From Ligula intestinalis (lineage: Eukaryota > Platyhelminthes > Cestoda > Diphyllobothriidea > Diphyllobothriidae), in contig JAYGXS010000002.1 in NCBI GenBank assembly GCA_036362985.1, positions 92,906,442 to 92,970,441 on the forward strand: a DNA stretch of 64,000 nt. The letters are read 5' to 3'. Below, one piece after another: positions 46,395 to 57,329 of this stretch. Within the stretch, counting starts at the first letter, position 1. Each line of letters begins with the position of its first letter. The notes beneath the pieces are model-generated. The model had not been told where the DNA came from, did not search any database, and saw only the letters and a list, made by a program, of their open reading frames with translations. The position numbers were made by a program, and so were the translations under genes.

Positions 46395-46730
46395 GGTTTT
46401 CACCTCTTGCGAGTTTTTGGGCCTCGTCAAACTCAAAAATATGGCTGGCTCCCGTCGAGTGAGCTGCAGTCTGGGAGTTGGCATCCTTCTTCCTCACAAC
46501 CACTGCCTGTTGGACTATTCACTTCCAAAGAAATCTCCGGTCTCTTCGACGTAGTTGCTTTGTCCACAAATGCACCAGGTCTGGTTAACGACTTCAGCCC
46601 TTTCCTGCCGTGGAAGTGGGTGTTTTGGTCTCATGACATGGCAACTGATGGTTGCTGCTGTCCTGTCCGCAACTCCAACTCCAACTGGGCTTAGTAGATG
46701 GCCTAGCACTTCCAACACATTCTTCACGTA
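46395..46730 (-). mobile_element. PLE family-2 GIY-YIG tail, left half of palindrome
   Basis: Minus strand: RPKHPLPRQERAEVVNQTWC, ICGQSNYVEETGDFF, then after a frameshift VVRKKDANSQ and the IFEFDEAQKLAR region. It abuts the LINE-A endonuclease on the same strand. Confidence 0.7.
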
Positions 46731-47765
46731 CGGTAAGGCTTACCAAATTTTTGAGTCAGTTGGATGTGGCGTCTTCTCTCTTTTCCGTTTCCACTGCTTA
46801 ACAAAATTGCGCGAGTAACCATTCGCTCTCAGTACCCATCGAAAGTGTTATAATTCAGCAATTTCATCTTCCACTTCGCTGCAACGCGTCTCAATGCGCC
46901 GGTAAAGTGCTCTTACGCAGCTGCGTTTGTGACCGATTGGGCGGCTGCTGTTACATGTGAGGACTTGCATAGTGTTGTTTGCTTTCCTGAACTACTCCTA
47001 CGAGAGAAGAGCGATGAAACGAAAAATCGCCTCGGCACGCATAAAATCCTGTTGCTCCTGGAGTTCTGCCACAAGACGTAGTAAACCTTCAACGGAACTA
47101 CCTACAAGCAGGTGAAGGGCACGCGAATAGGTTCGCCCGTTTCGGGTCCGATATATTCAGGAAAGCAAGTCCTCACATGTAACACCCACCACCCAATCGG
47201 TCACAAACGCAGCTGCGTTAGAGCACTTTACCGGCGCATTGAGGTGCGTTGCAGTGAAGAGGAAGACGAAATTGCTGAATTTTAACACTTTCAATGGGTA
47301 CTGAGAGCGCATGGTTACTCGCGCAATTTTGTTAAGCAGTGCATACGCAAATGAGAGAAGACGCCACATCCAACTGATTCGAAAATTTGGTGAGCTTTTC
47401 CGTACGTGAAGAATGCGTCGGAATTGGTAGGCCATCTCCTCACCCCAGTTGGAGTTGGAGTTGCGCACAGGACAGCAGCAACCATCAGGCGCCGTGTCAT
47501 GAGACCGAAAGACCCACTGCCACGGCAGGAAAGGGCTGAAGTTGTTAAGCAGATCTGGTGCATTTGTGGACCAAGCAACTACGTCGAAGAGACCGGAAGA
47601 TTTCTTTGTAAGTAAATAGCCCAACATGCAGCGGCGGTGAAGAAGGACGCCAACTTTCAGACTGCAGCTCACTCGACCGGAGCCGGCCATATTTTCGAGT
47701 TTGACGAGGCCCTAATCCTCGCATGAGGTGATAACCGCGCGAGCCGTGAACTGCTGGAGTCATAG
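46395..47765. repeat. Large palindrome of PLE sequence (B1)
   Basis: Left arm about 46395-46995, right arm about 47156-47765, spacer about 160 bases. Arms match along their whole length, including the GIY-YIG coding part and upstream non-coding sequence (CCGTTTCCACTGCTTAAC, AATTGCGCGAGTAACCAT). Left arm has a small extra insertion (ATAGTGTTGTTTGC) near the centre. A transcript across it could fold into a long hairpin. Confidence 0.8.
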
Positions 47766-48190
47766 TTCGCAGCCCCCCAGTCCATCAACAAGCGCATCGG
47801 TTCGGCGTTCCAATACGGTGTACCGAAAAATTTCCTGAGCAATATAATCAGTCACGAGGAAAGGGCCGGGCGCAGCAACAACTCTGATGACAGCGGGCAT
47901 AATTGTTAAGCAATTATCAGGCCCGCATTCTACTCAAACAAGGCAATTGTGTCAACTAGTAAGTCGAACGCGCATTTTCAAGCCAGACCCAAGCGGTGGC
48001 TACAGAAGTGAATAATTATGATTCACACGCGGATGACCACTATGAAATATAAATTCCATGCAACCTGTGCATTATTCAATCCTATCTGCGCATGAACATG
48101 ACCATGTTATCATCACCTATGATAAAGGATTCCCGCCGGAATCTGAAACTTCAGGCAATTAAAACTCTTGTTCCAGCGATTGCATCCTCT
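47400..48190 (+). mobile_element. PLE family-2 GIY-YIG tail, right half of palindrome, with 3' end
   Basis: Plus strand: VMRPKDPLPRQERAEVVKQI, CGPSNYVEETGRFL, then QHAAAVKKDANFQTAAHS, GHIFEFDEALILA and a stop, RELLES, AAPQSINK, ISHEERAG. The 3' part ends with GGAATCTGAAACTTCAGGC, AATTAAAACTC and CCAGCGATTGCATCC. Stops at 47728 and 47764 and a frameshift make it inactive. Confidence 0.75.
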
Positions 48191-48596
48191 TCCTCGAAAC
48201 TGCTTCCTGGAACTCGCATATTCTCCACTATTGGCGACATTAAGGTTCCTGGGGGACACGAGGCTGATAAAAATAGTTTCAAGAGGATCTCCTAGATTCC
48301 TGATGGTGCTTACTCGGAGTCCGGGAGAAAGCTTATCGGAAAAGGTGAGGAGAATAACAGGTAAATAGAATCAGTTTTAAGATAAATGTGCAGTATTCGC
48401 TTAATAGCAGATAGTCTACTTAACAACCGAAATTTAAATTTTTAAGTTATTCCAAATAAAGCTTTATCAGCAAGTAAAAAACAAAGAGCGTTAAGATAAG
48501 GAGGATGCAGAAGGAGGTATAACAAGTGCAGAGTTTCTTAGGTTGTACAAACGGCTGACGGGGGCAATGACAGAAAGCTTGGGGAGATATGTACTA

Positions 48597-50132
48597 CAGG
48601 GTGCCCCACGAAAAACCCCTGCATTTATGATAATGTTTATACTGTTATAAAAATAACAATTATTGATAAAAATTATAACTAACAACTTTATTGTGTAATT
48701 AACAAACTGTTACCTAATAACAAGTTACAGATACCGCTCAAAATGCTGTTCATTAACTGCAGAACAGCGACGTAAGCAATCCATCCAGCTCTGAGCTGCT
48801 CGACGAATGATATCAAGAGGGATTTTGTTCCATGTGTCCATCAAAACATGTTTCATTGACTCAATATCAGTGATTCCTATTTTTCGTCTCCGAACCTCCT
48901 GTAAGAGTACACTCCAAATGCAAAAGTCCATTACATTCAGGTCAGGGCTCTTGGATGGCCATTGCTGGGGTGTGATGAAATCTGGAGTGTTAACTCGGAG
49001 CCAGGCGACAGTGTCATTGACAGTGTGGCTTTGCACCATCTTGCTGCCATGTCCAGGGTTCTCCCTGCATTACTTGATCAATATCTGTAAACATCTGCGG
49101 GCAAATCTCCTCGCTGTAAACAACTTGATTTACAGTTTTTTTCGTTCTCCGACTCGGTGCAACACCTTCCTGCCCAGCAGCATCTCCTTCAATAAAATAG
49201 AGGTCTGTTTTTCCTTGCCAGGAAACAGCACCATAGCACATGATAGATTTTTGCTGCTTGTCTATCTCCATCAGCAAATCTTCATCAGAAATATCAGTTT
49301 TGACTTCCACTACACGATATATGCGTTCATTTTGCCTATTCAGTGGTGCAGACAAGCAGAATGAGTATTCATCTAAGAACCACACTTGTTTCTATTTTTC
49401 TCCTTCACCGAAGCGCTGAAGCATGGCATCACACTTTGTCTTTCGAGCTTGCTGGTGCGCTTCAGTTAAAACATGGCATTGAATACGTCGAAAACATTTT
49501 AAATTGGATTTTGCAATTGTTCTGTGCACATACCCTTTTGAAAATCCCAGTTCTTTACAAATTTCACGTTGACTTGAATGTCTTCTCTGATGATCTGGTG
49601 GAGTTACGGCAAGTTCCAAGACTGCTTGCCTTGTTGGGGAATCGTGCCTGCAAGAAGGGCCACTACCAGGCTTATGCACCTTTGCTACAGGTGATCCACC
49701 TTGTTTGAATGCAGCCGCGATACCTCTTAACTGGTCAGTTGCAATGGCACCAAAAAATTTAGGCAATATGTTCCGACATTTCTGCAACCCCCATGTTGGA
49801 TGTTTTTTTCGAAAAAGGACGATGACCTCGCGCTGGAAATTGCTTAGCTGTGGCATGGGTCTACACGTATTTCCAGAATATTCCTGGCATATGGTGCGCA
49901 GGTGGGCATTTTAGAACCTTCTCCTCTGCGACCACCACCCACGTTGTGTGGGTGCTCCTCAGCACTGAGCGGAACATGGCGTGGGCGACATGAATGCGGG
50001 AGCGAACCAACGGGGGCGGCTTCACTTCGGATGTGGCCCAGGTGTTCTGTTTTCTCCGCCATCGATCGTGACGGCATGGGCGGTCCGGCGGCCGTAACAA
50101 ACACAAACTTAGGGTTTTTGTGGGGCACCCTG
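48597..50132 (-). mobile_element. Tc1/mariner-type DNA transposon
   Basis: Terminal inverted repeats start CAGGGTGCCCCAC(G/A)AAAAACCC and are flanked by TA on both sides (48595-48596 and 50133-50134), the target duplication of this superfamily. Length 1536 bases. It carries a broken transposase on the minus strand and sits inside LINE-C; the LINE frame resumes on each side. Confidence 0.85.
48725..49861 (-). pseudogene. Mariner-like transposase, frameshifted
   Basis: N-terminal frame: MPQLSNFQREVIVLFRKKHP, then a helix-turn-helix block SSQREICKELGFSKGYVHRT. The middle frame holds the first catalytic Asp (MWFLDEYSF) and the second (WTWQQDGAKPH). A shift at about 49020 leads to PQQWPSKSPDLNVMDFCIW with the third Asp. 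I count 37 residues between the second and third Asp, so the triad looks like DD37D (the maT-type group), subject to the frameshift lying within that interval. Not active as it stands. A short frame upstream to 50128 may be the original 5' extension. Confidence 0.75.
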
Positions 50133-50938
50133 TATTAATAGAGCGAAGATAATGACAAAATCCTGCGTCTAATCGCCTGACCCAAATAAATTTTAGTTTC
50201 GTTAACTGGCATCTTTTTGAGTAAGAAGTACCGAAAAATGTCAGATAAAGCAGTTTTCTTGTGAAATGTCTTTGGACGCTTCCAATTTTCGAATGGCTAC
50301 ATTCGTACATAAGACCAAATAATGGGTGACAGTAGTCTAAAATGGGAAGCACAATCATACAATTTAGTCATAATTTCAGTTCAGGAAGATAGAACTTATA
50401 AGAAATAAAGCCGCAAATCTCTGTAGATTTGGCCAGAATTCTGTCGGTGTGAAGAGAAAGATCTAACTTATTGGTATAGTTTAAACCTAGGCCCTTGATT
50501 TTGGAACATTCAGTCATTAGGCAACCTTGAAAAATAACATGTTGTGGCAGCCCTTCAGGCCCAAAGCACATGTATCGGCAATTAGAAGTTGAGAACTCCA
50601 TCTGCCATGTTGAGCCCCACGCAGAAAGGGCGTTCAAATCAGCATGTATTTGTTCTAAGCATCTCGAGGCCATAGTGTTAGAGAAGAAGTGCACACACTT
50701 AAGGTCATCCACATAGATAAAAGATTGATAGTGTTTAACACGCAATGAAATACCATGCACGTAAAACAAGAACAAAATGTGACTTAGCACGGTAACTTGA
50801 AGGACATGACTCAAAATTGCGGTAGCGGTAGAGTATGAGGATATCACTAAGACATTTTGTTTTCGATTAGATAGATATGATCTGATAAAGTCAGTAAGAT
50901 GACTACGAAATCCTATTGCCTCTACTTTGGCTAGAAGC

Positions 50939-51463
50939 TGTAGAGGCTTTATCACTACAAATATACAAAACGCCTTAGCAAATACGCGATAAATAACTTT
51001 CGAGGGTAGACTAACTGCTAATAAGGGATTTACCAGACTATTCTAGTGGAAAAGTTGTAAAGTCCAGTAAAGAGATTGACGATGAAGATTAGAAATGATA
51101 CAACTCACTTAGATCCTTCACGATCCTAGTCGGCAGTAGTCAAGTAGTCGACTTGCTAAAGGATAACTCTGCGAGGACTGGATCCAAGTTCGTTGGGCTG
51201 TGAGTTGCAAAATGGGGAGAAAACTCGTTTGCAAATTGTCGCTGGATTCTCCTGGAGCCCGAGAGTGATCACCAGAGAGGTGTCGTTGAAGGGCAAAAAT
51301 AAACAGCGGCAGGTGAGGAGAGAATTGAGCTGTGGAGGGTGATTAGCAAGATAGTTGCTAGCACGCGTCAAAACCGAAAGTGTGAAAAAGTGTTGTATTT
51401 AGTTTTAACAAACTTGGTTATTGATAAATTTAAACAACACGTAAGTAGGGCCAAGAGCCCACA
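50939..51463 (-). mobile_element. Gypsy element 3' LTR
   Basis: 525 bases, minus orientation, TGTGGGCTC...CTCTACA. It matches the LTR at 54798-55323 with about 98% identity (around ten substitutions and small indels). It abuts LINE-C on its outer side. No target duplication is shared with the outer side of the other LTR. Confidence 0.9.
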
Positions 51464-51480
51464 TAACTCCCCCACCAGAG
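51464..51480 (-). promoter_or_regulatory. Polypurine tract of the Gypsy element
   Basis: Minus strand CTGGTGGGGGAGTTA directly precedes the 3' LTR, the position and composition expected of the plus-strand primer tract. Confidence 0.6.
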
Positions 51481-51526
51481 CGTTGGTGGGTTACAAACGC
51501 TCGACAAAAGAGGATGTACAAAAAGG

Positions 51527-54094
51527 TTAAACCACAAAGTCTCGCAAGTTGGTAGGGAAGCGAACATGTCTACCAGAACGAGTGGAAGGGGGGGGATGAG
51601 TGGGAGTGGTTAGAGGGGTGGGGGTAGGTTCGGGTGGTAAGGATGGCGGTGGGCTGGGGGCTGCAGGTGGAGTGCAGGGTGAAGGTGCCCCGAAAGTGGA
51701 CGGATCAGGTGATAGAGGAGTGCATTCAACGTAGGCCGGCTTTAGTCTGTCGATGGAGACTGTATCAGTAGCATCAGCCCTTTGAATGACGAAATATTTG
51801 TCCTTCCGTTCAAGTACTTTGAAGGGACCATCGTATGGTGGGCAAAGGGGCTTGCGAACTGCGTCGTGCCGGACAAACACGAATGGGGTTGTGTGCAAGT
51901 CGTCGTGCGCGAAAACGCGTCGAGTTGTCGCGCGGGTGGGGGTTGGGCGTAGTGCGGCCATGCGTTGCTGCAGCTGTTGCACGAAGGTGTCCGTGGCGTC
52001 AGGGCTGACGGAGGAAGACTGCACGAGCTCACCAGGTAAACGGAGGGATGTGCCGTAAACAAGATCGGCGGCAGTGCACTGAATGTCTTCCTTAACAGCC
52101 GAGCGAATGCCGAGGAGGACGAACGGCAGGTTGTCGCTCCAGTTGTGCGGGGCAGGTTGAGATATCAACGCGGACTTCAACTGACGGTGAAGGCGTTCCA
52201 CGAGGCCGTTGGATGCTGGGTGGTAGGCAGTGGTGGTGATATGCGAGCACCCAAGCAGTTTGGTGAACTCGCGGAAGAGTGCAGATGTAAACTGACTTCC
52301 GCGGTCAGTGGTGAGTGTAGCTGGAACACCGAAGTTGGCTATCCAGTGAGTAAGGAAAACCATGGCAACATTCTCTGCCGAGGTATCCGAGATGGGAACG
52401 GCGATGGGCCATCGTGTGAAACGATCGACAGCAGTCAAAATGTGCGTGAAACCGCGAGATGGGGGTAACGGTCGGACTAAATCCATGTGGACGTGTTGAA
52501 AACGGGCGTCGGGAACCGCGAACGTGCTGCGAGGTGAAACGGTGTGTCGCTGGACCTTATTCTTTTGACAGGCTAAGCACTGCCTGGTCCAGGTAGCAAT
52601 GTCGGTGTTTATCTTTGGCCAGACGAAACGGGCTGCGATGAGTTTGCGGCCGGCACGAACACCGGGGTGGGATAGCGAATGGAAGTGGTCGAAAACAACC
52701 TTCCGGTAGGATTGGGGTACTACAGGACGAGGGGTACCTGTAGAAAAATCACACACGATAAAGCCTGGTGCCGCGGGGAGCGGAGCCTCACGCAGCTGAA
52801 GCACAGAAGACGCAAGCATTTCAATGATGGAATCATCAAGCGCCTGCGCTTCCGCAAGCTTCGCCAGATCTAACGTGGTGATAAGAGCGTTGACCTCAGG
52901 ACGGGACAAGGCATCAGCAACAACATTCTCATCACCGCGGACGTAGCGTATGTCTGAGGTGAATTGAGAGATGTAATCCAGGTGACGTACTTCGCGCGGC
53001 GAATACCGATCTGGCTTAGCTTTGAGGGCGTAAGTGAGAGGTTTGTGATCCGTGTGGACCTGAAAATCTCTCCCCTCGAGCAGGTGTCGAAAATGACGGA
53101 TGGCCAGGTAAATGGCGAGAAGTTCACGCGAGAAAGTACTATAGCGAGTCTGCGCCGGCTGAAGCTTCTGAGAGAAAAAAGCTAGCGGCTGCAACTGTCC
53201 GTGGACCTGTTGCTGCAGAACTGCGCCTTCGGCAATGTTGGAGGCATCGGTGGTCAGAATAAGTTGTGTATCAGCATCGGTGCTCAGATGATGAAGCAGG
53301 GTGGCGTCCGCGAGTGCTTTCTTGGCTGCCTCGAATACTTCAAGAGCACTGGGTGAAAGTTAAAGCGACTTGGACTTTGACTTCAAAAGATCCGTCAAAG
53401 GTGCCAGGATGGCGGCGCAATTTGGTATGAAACGCCGGTAGTAGTTGATTAGGCCGATGAAACGGGGAAGCTGGGTTATGGACTTCGGAGCTGGAAAAGA
53501 CAACACGCTTTGCACCTTGTCTGGGAGGGGTGTGATCCCGTTTTGGTCAAGACGATGGCCAAGAAAAACCAGAGAAGTGACGCCAAAAAGACACTTATCG
53601 ACGTTGAGCTGTAGACCATTTTGTTGAAAACGATCGAAAACTTGGCGTAAGTGTTCAACATGTTCTTCGGGTGACGAGCTGGCGACAAGGATGTCGTCGA
53701 TGTACACGAACGTGAAGGAAAGACCGCGCAAAATGTCATCGACAAAACGCTGAAACGTTTGGGCCGCATTCCGCAAACCAAAGGGCATGCGAAGGAATTC
53801 AAACAGGCCGAATGGAGTCGTGACGGCGGTTTTAGGGATGTCCTCCTCCGCGACCGGTATTTGCTGATATGCTCGCACGAGGTCAATCTTGGAAAAAATC
53901 GTCTTTCCAGCCAACATGTGAGAAAAGTCATGAATATGGGGAATCGGGTACCGGTCCGGGACTGTAGCTCGATTGAGAGCACGATAATCACCGCATGGCC
54001 GCCAATCATCAGTTGACTTTTTGGGAACCATGTGCAGTGGTGAAGCCCATGGACTGGACGAAGGACGGATAATCCCCAAATTCAACATGTGCTC
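51527..54094 (-). pseudogene. Gypsy pol polyprotein (RT, RNase H, integrase), one stop codon
   Basis: Reading leftwards from the gap: RT blocks [38 protein letters not shown], catalytic [11 protein letters not shown] and [10 protein letters not shown]; RNase H with LTTDASNIAEGAVLQQ, TFSRELLAIY, HTDHKPLTYAL; integrase with the HH-CC zinc module (HPGVRAGRKLIAARFVWPK, CLACQKNK), a DDE core (VHMDLV, LTTDRGSQFTS, NGLVERLHRQ) and a GPF module (PPYDGPFKVLERKDKYFVI). Order RT-RNaseH-integrase is Ty3/Gypsy. A single TAA at 53360-53362 splits the frame just after the RT; otherwise it is open to the stop at 51527. The protease and first part of RT are lost in the N run. The C-terminus is rich in Pro. 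CsRn1-type is likely given the tRNA-Trp-like primer site. Confidence 0.9.
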
Positions 54095-54194
54095 NNNNNN
54101 NNNNNNNNNNNNNNNNNNNNNNNNNNNNNNNNNNNNNNNNNNNNNNNNNNNNNNNNNNNNNNNNNNNNNNNNNNNNNNNNNNNNNNNNNNNNNN
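54095..54194. other. Assembly gap of 100 N inside the Gypsy element
   Basis: Placeholder gap that removes the gag C-terminus, protease and RT start. Those parts would need well over 100 bases, so the true distance is larger if both sides belong to one element. Confidence 0.99.
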
Positions 54195-54700
54195 GCGAGT
54201 ACTTGTTGCATTGAATGGGGTAATTTATCCATCCAAATGCGACGAAAAATAGAATCATCTAAGGTGCGACCAGCAAGCAGGTGACGCATGTGGCGCATTA
54301 GAGCGGAGGGGGTTTGGTCGCCAAGCTCGACGTTGCTGAGGAGTTGACGAAGTTTGCTGTCGGCAGATTGTGCCGTACGTTCGAGAATAGCCTTTTTTAA
54401 GCTAGAGTAAGGTTTGACTTTAGGGATAGGATCAAGGAGATCCTGAACGGCGAAAGCGATGTCGAACGGTAAGTACTGCACGACGTACGCGTAACGGGAA
54501 CGCTCGCCAGTAATCTGACGTGAGGCGAAAACAGCTTCGATCTGTTTGAACCAGACTGTCGGGTCGCGCACTTCGTAAGGTGGAAGCTTAATAGATATCT
54601 GAAAAGCCTGCGGCTCGTCGTGAGCAGATGGTGCACACGAGTTGTTAGAACCAGCGTCATCGTCGTCGCAATCGTGACATGGGTGGTATTCGTCGCCCAT
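54195..54700 (-). pseudogene. Gypsy gag, N-terminal part
   Basis: Starts MGDEYHPCHDC and includes LPPYEVRDPTVWFKQIEAVF, RYAYVVQYLPFDIAFAVQDL and LGDQTPSALMRHMRHLLAGR, typical of flatworm Gypsy gag proteins (capsid region). It is open until the assembly gap. The zinc knuckle part lies in the gap. The start codon lies about 80 bases inside the 5' LTR border. Confidence 0.8.
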
Positions 54701-54778
54701 GGTGAAAAATTTATGAACGGCAGATTCAAACGGAAAAAAAAGGTGAATGGAATAAATAATAAGACGTGGATAACAATA

Positions 54779-54795
54779 GAAACGGGGTCACCAAA
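54779..54795 (-). promoter_or_regulatory. Primer binding site of the Gypsy element
   Basis: Minus strand TTTGGTGACCCCGTTTC follows the 5' LTR after two bases. TGGTGACCCCG complements the CGGGGTCACCA end of animal tRNA-Trp, the primer described for CsRn1-type elements. Confidence 0.7.
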
Positions 54796-54797
54796 TC

Positions 54798-55323
54798 TGT
54801 AGAGGCTTTATCACTACAAATATACAAAACGTCTTAGCAAATACGCGATGAAAACTTTCGAGGGTAGACTAAATGCTAATAAGGGATTTACCAGACTATT
54901 CTAGTGGAAAAGTTGTAAAGTCCAGTAAAGAGATTGACGATGAAGATTAGAAATGATACAACTCACTTAGATCCTTCACGATCCTAGTCGGCAGTAGTCA
55001 AGTAGTCGACTTGCCAAAGGATAACTCTGCGAGGACTGGATCCAAGTTCGTTGGGCTGTGAGTTGCAAAATGGGGAGAAAACTCGTTTGCGAATTGTCGC
55101 TGGATTCTCCTGGAGCCCGAGAGTGATCACCAGAGAGGTGTCGTTGAAGGGCAAAATAAACAGCGGCAGGTGAGGAGAGAATTGAGCTGTGGAGAGTGAT
55201 TAGCAAGATAGTTGCTAGCACGCGTCAAAACCGAAAGTGTGAGTCAAAGTGTTGTATTTTGTTTTTAACAAACTTGGTTATTGATAAATTTAAACAACAC
55301 GTAAGTAGGGCCAAGAGCCCACA
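54798..55323 (-). mobile_element. Gypsy element 5' LTR
   Basis: 526 bases, TGTGGGCTC...CTCTACA on the minus strand. Its outer side touches PLE-1 sequence (TGTTCCTTGCTCGTTG), in contrast to LINE-C beside the other LTR. Confidence 0.9.
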
Positions 55324-55822
55324 TGTTCCTTGCTCGTTGAAAAAGGTTCTGTACCAGATTACGCTTCCACTGAATTGGCATGAAGCTCATGAAGTGTAGA
55401 TATTGCACTTTCCAGGTCTTTTGTGGAAAACCGAGCGCCTTATGGAACCATCATCCTCTCTAAACATGAGGACGTCTAGGTAGGGGAGCTTGTTATCCTG
55501 CTCTGTTTCCATTGTAAATTTAATTTTAGGATGTAAAGTGTTCATAAATTTGAGAAGGTCATCAGCCTCTTCATTGGAATCAACAATTGTGAATATGTCA
55601 TCCATATATCTTCTGTATAAGATTGTATTGGTAAGTCTTGAAGACGCTTTTTCTTCTAGATAACCTATAAAAACATCCGCAAATGTGGGCCCTAGCGGAC
55701 TGCCCATTGCTACTCCGTCAATTTGCCTGTAAAGTTGTCCATTAAATAGAAATTGAACATTTTTGGTGCAGAGTAACAGTAATTGGCGCAGTATTGCAGG
55801 TGACAGGCGTGTTTCGGACGCC
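55324..55822 (-). mobile_element. PLE-1 RT fragment
   Basis: Minus strand: MGSPLGPTFADVFIGYLEEK, YRRYMDDIFTIVDSNEE, NKLPYLDVLMFREDDGS. It is nearly identical to 36192-36690 of the full PLE-1 with a small deletion near 55415. It is cut by the Gypsy LTR on the left and by an inversion junction at about 55822 on the right. Confidence 0.85.
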
Positions 55823-56093
55823 CTGGTGATTGGCCATTAAATTTAATTTCCCACGTGTTTACCGTTAACTTCTCCCATCCACTATTCCCCATATGTTGAC
55901 TTAACGTTCCCGTCCTTTGTCGATTAATTTTCAAACTGACTCAGGTTCTTTGCTGTTAACAGTAATTCTGTGAGATTTACCACTCCTGTATGTGTCTTCG
56001 TTAACTTTCTTATGCAACGGCAAGAAGCAGCTGATGAGCTGTCTCGAAATTTGTTTGATATCAAGGAATTCTGCTGTTTTCGCCTGTTTTCAA
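55823..56093 (+). mobile_element. PLE-1 3' terminal segment, inverted
   Basis: Reverse complement of 35300-35575 (CCCTGGTGATTGGCCATT, CATATGTTGACTTAACG, CAGCTGATGAGCTGTCTCG, GCCTGTTTTCAATTT). Joined tail to RT in opposite orientation. It ends at TTTTAGATAATC (56094-56105), the same 12-mer that precedes PLE-1 at 35270. An inverted partial copy at one end is a known habit of Penelope insertions. Confidence 0.8.
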
Positions 56094-57003
56094 TTTTAGA
56101 TAATCGTATATTACCTTGAATGCCATGAGAGTAAAAAAAATAAGCCGACTGTTTTCTGTCATTTTATGTAGGCCTTATTTTACCTCATGCCCACAAGAAG
56201 GCTGATATTTTATAGCCCAAGCAAAAAAAGGACCTTCGGCCTTAAATTTAAAATAAAATATATATTTTTGTAGCAGCCGCTCAGACAGCTGAGTGCTATT
56301 TTTAACAGCGTTAGCATTAGGCTATTACGGCAGACTTCAAATCACTCGGCTGCCTAACTAAAATATGTAGCCAATCTAAATGCGAGACTGAAATGCACTT
56401 CCCCTCATTTTGCGACATACTCGTATAGTAAGTGTTGCGCTAACTGTGTGGCAGATTTAGGCATGTTATCACCTCTGCGCTCGTGTAGATATCCCCCAGA
56501 AATGCCAGGTGTGGTTCACGTAGTTTATTTTCAAGGATATTAGCACCCTCTTCTTTACATGAAGCCTTACTTTATGCAGCTACCACACATAATGGAAGGT
56601 ATTCATCATGGAAAAAGAATTGGCTTTCGATAATAAGCACTGGCCAAGTTGTAAATTTTACCCGTAGTTATGCAGGTTTTTCTTTCCGGTTTACTAAAGT
56701 AAGCTGCATGCAGTTTTCAGAACGAAGATGTAACCTGTTAATTTCCCTGCGTAAGTTCATGGCAAGTCCACAAGAAGTATGCGAACGATAAGACTGCAAT
56801 CTGTCCTAAAATCGCAAACCGCCTTAACTTATGTGCGTTATGTCAGAAATTACGATGGACACACCCCAATTGTCGTCTGCAGCATCGAGGGCATAATAAT
56901 ATAATAATATTTTTATTATGCCAGTTTACAGGAAATTGTAAAGAGTTGGTAATGCACCTCTTAGGCGCCTTCCAAAACCTCTAAGACCGGAAAAAACCTT
57001 AAA

Positions 57004-57084
57004 AAAACTCCCTATGTTGCAGCCAGTATTGATTTATTTCAGGTTTTGTGTTTGTCAATACTGGGCGAGATAGGGAGTTTGTTT
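57004..57084. repeat. Conserved hairpin in B2
   Basis: Counterpart of 43211-43295; left arm has one change (AAAAAAACTCCCTAT instead of AAACAAACTCCCTAT), so the outer stem loses a pair. Confidence 0.75.
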
Positions 57085-57329
57085 CGAGTGAAAAACCTGA
57101 CTTCAAAAGTATGATACAAATGGAATATATATACAGTAGTAAGCTAAGTTGACACATCAGCAGGAGAAAAGTTGCATTAGATCGAGACGGAGAGGGCTGG
57201 CACAAGAACACAATGTTCTCAGTCTCCCTTCAATAGTTGTCGGCAAAAGTTGCGCGCTATCGGCTAAAGGGTTAGCAGACTGCGGGCTGCTGCTGAAGCA
57301 GCATTATCTCCAGCATGAAGCCTGGTGGG

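Larger units (their letters stand above)
42286..48200. repeat. Segment B, copy B1
   Basis: Direct repeat of 56094-64000 (B2) with about 90-95% similarity by eye. It holds a conserved hairpin, LINE-A and a palindromic pair of PLE tails. B2 has in addition a 2.55-kb insertion. The right limit of the repeat cannot be set because B2 runs off the window. Confidence 0.8.
48240..50938 (-). mobile_element. LINE-C, CR1-type fragment interrupted by a DNA transposon
   Basis: Minus strand from the Gypsy LTR border: LLAKVEAIGFRSHLTDFI, YLSNRKQNVLV, catalytic YVDDLKCVHFF, WQMEFSTSNCRYMCFG, KIKGLGLNY, VLPILDYCHPLFGL, RHFTRKLLYL, then a mariner-like insertion (48597-50132), then TYLPKLSVIAPVSRLYNLR. This is the second half of a CR1-type RT and its C-terminus. 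The part upstream of LLAKVE is missing because the Gypsy LTR begins there. It differs from LINE-A and LINE-B in sequence. Confidence 0.75.

Noticed and set aside
50939..51000. The LINE-C frame seeming to continue into the LTR as FAKAFCIFVV, resembling an RT block
   Set aside because: The same bases are present in the other LTR, which has no LINE beside it, and the spacing to the next RT residues is three too long. Taken as chance.
54021..54284. Plus-strand frames across the Gypsy element and its gap
   Set aside because: Shadows of the minus-strand gag-pol frame; they read through unknown bases.
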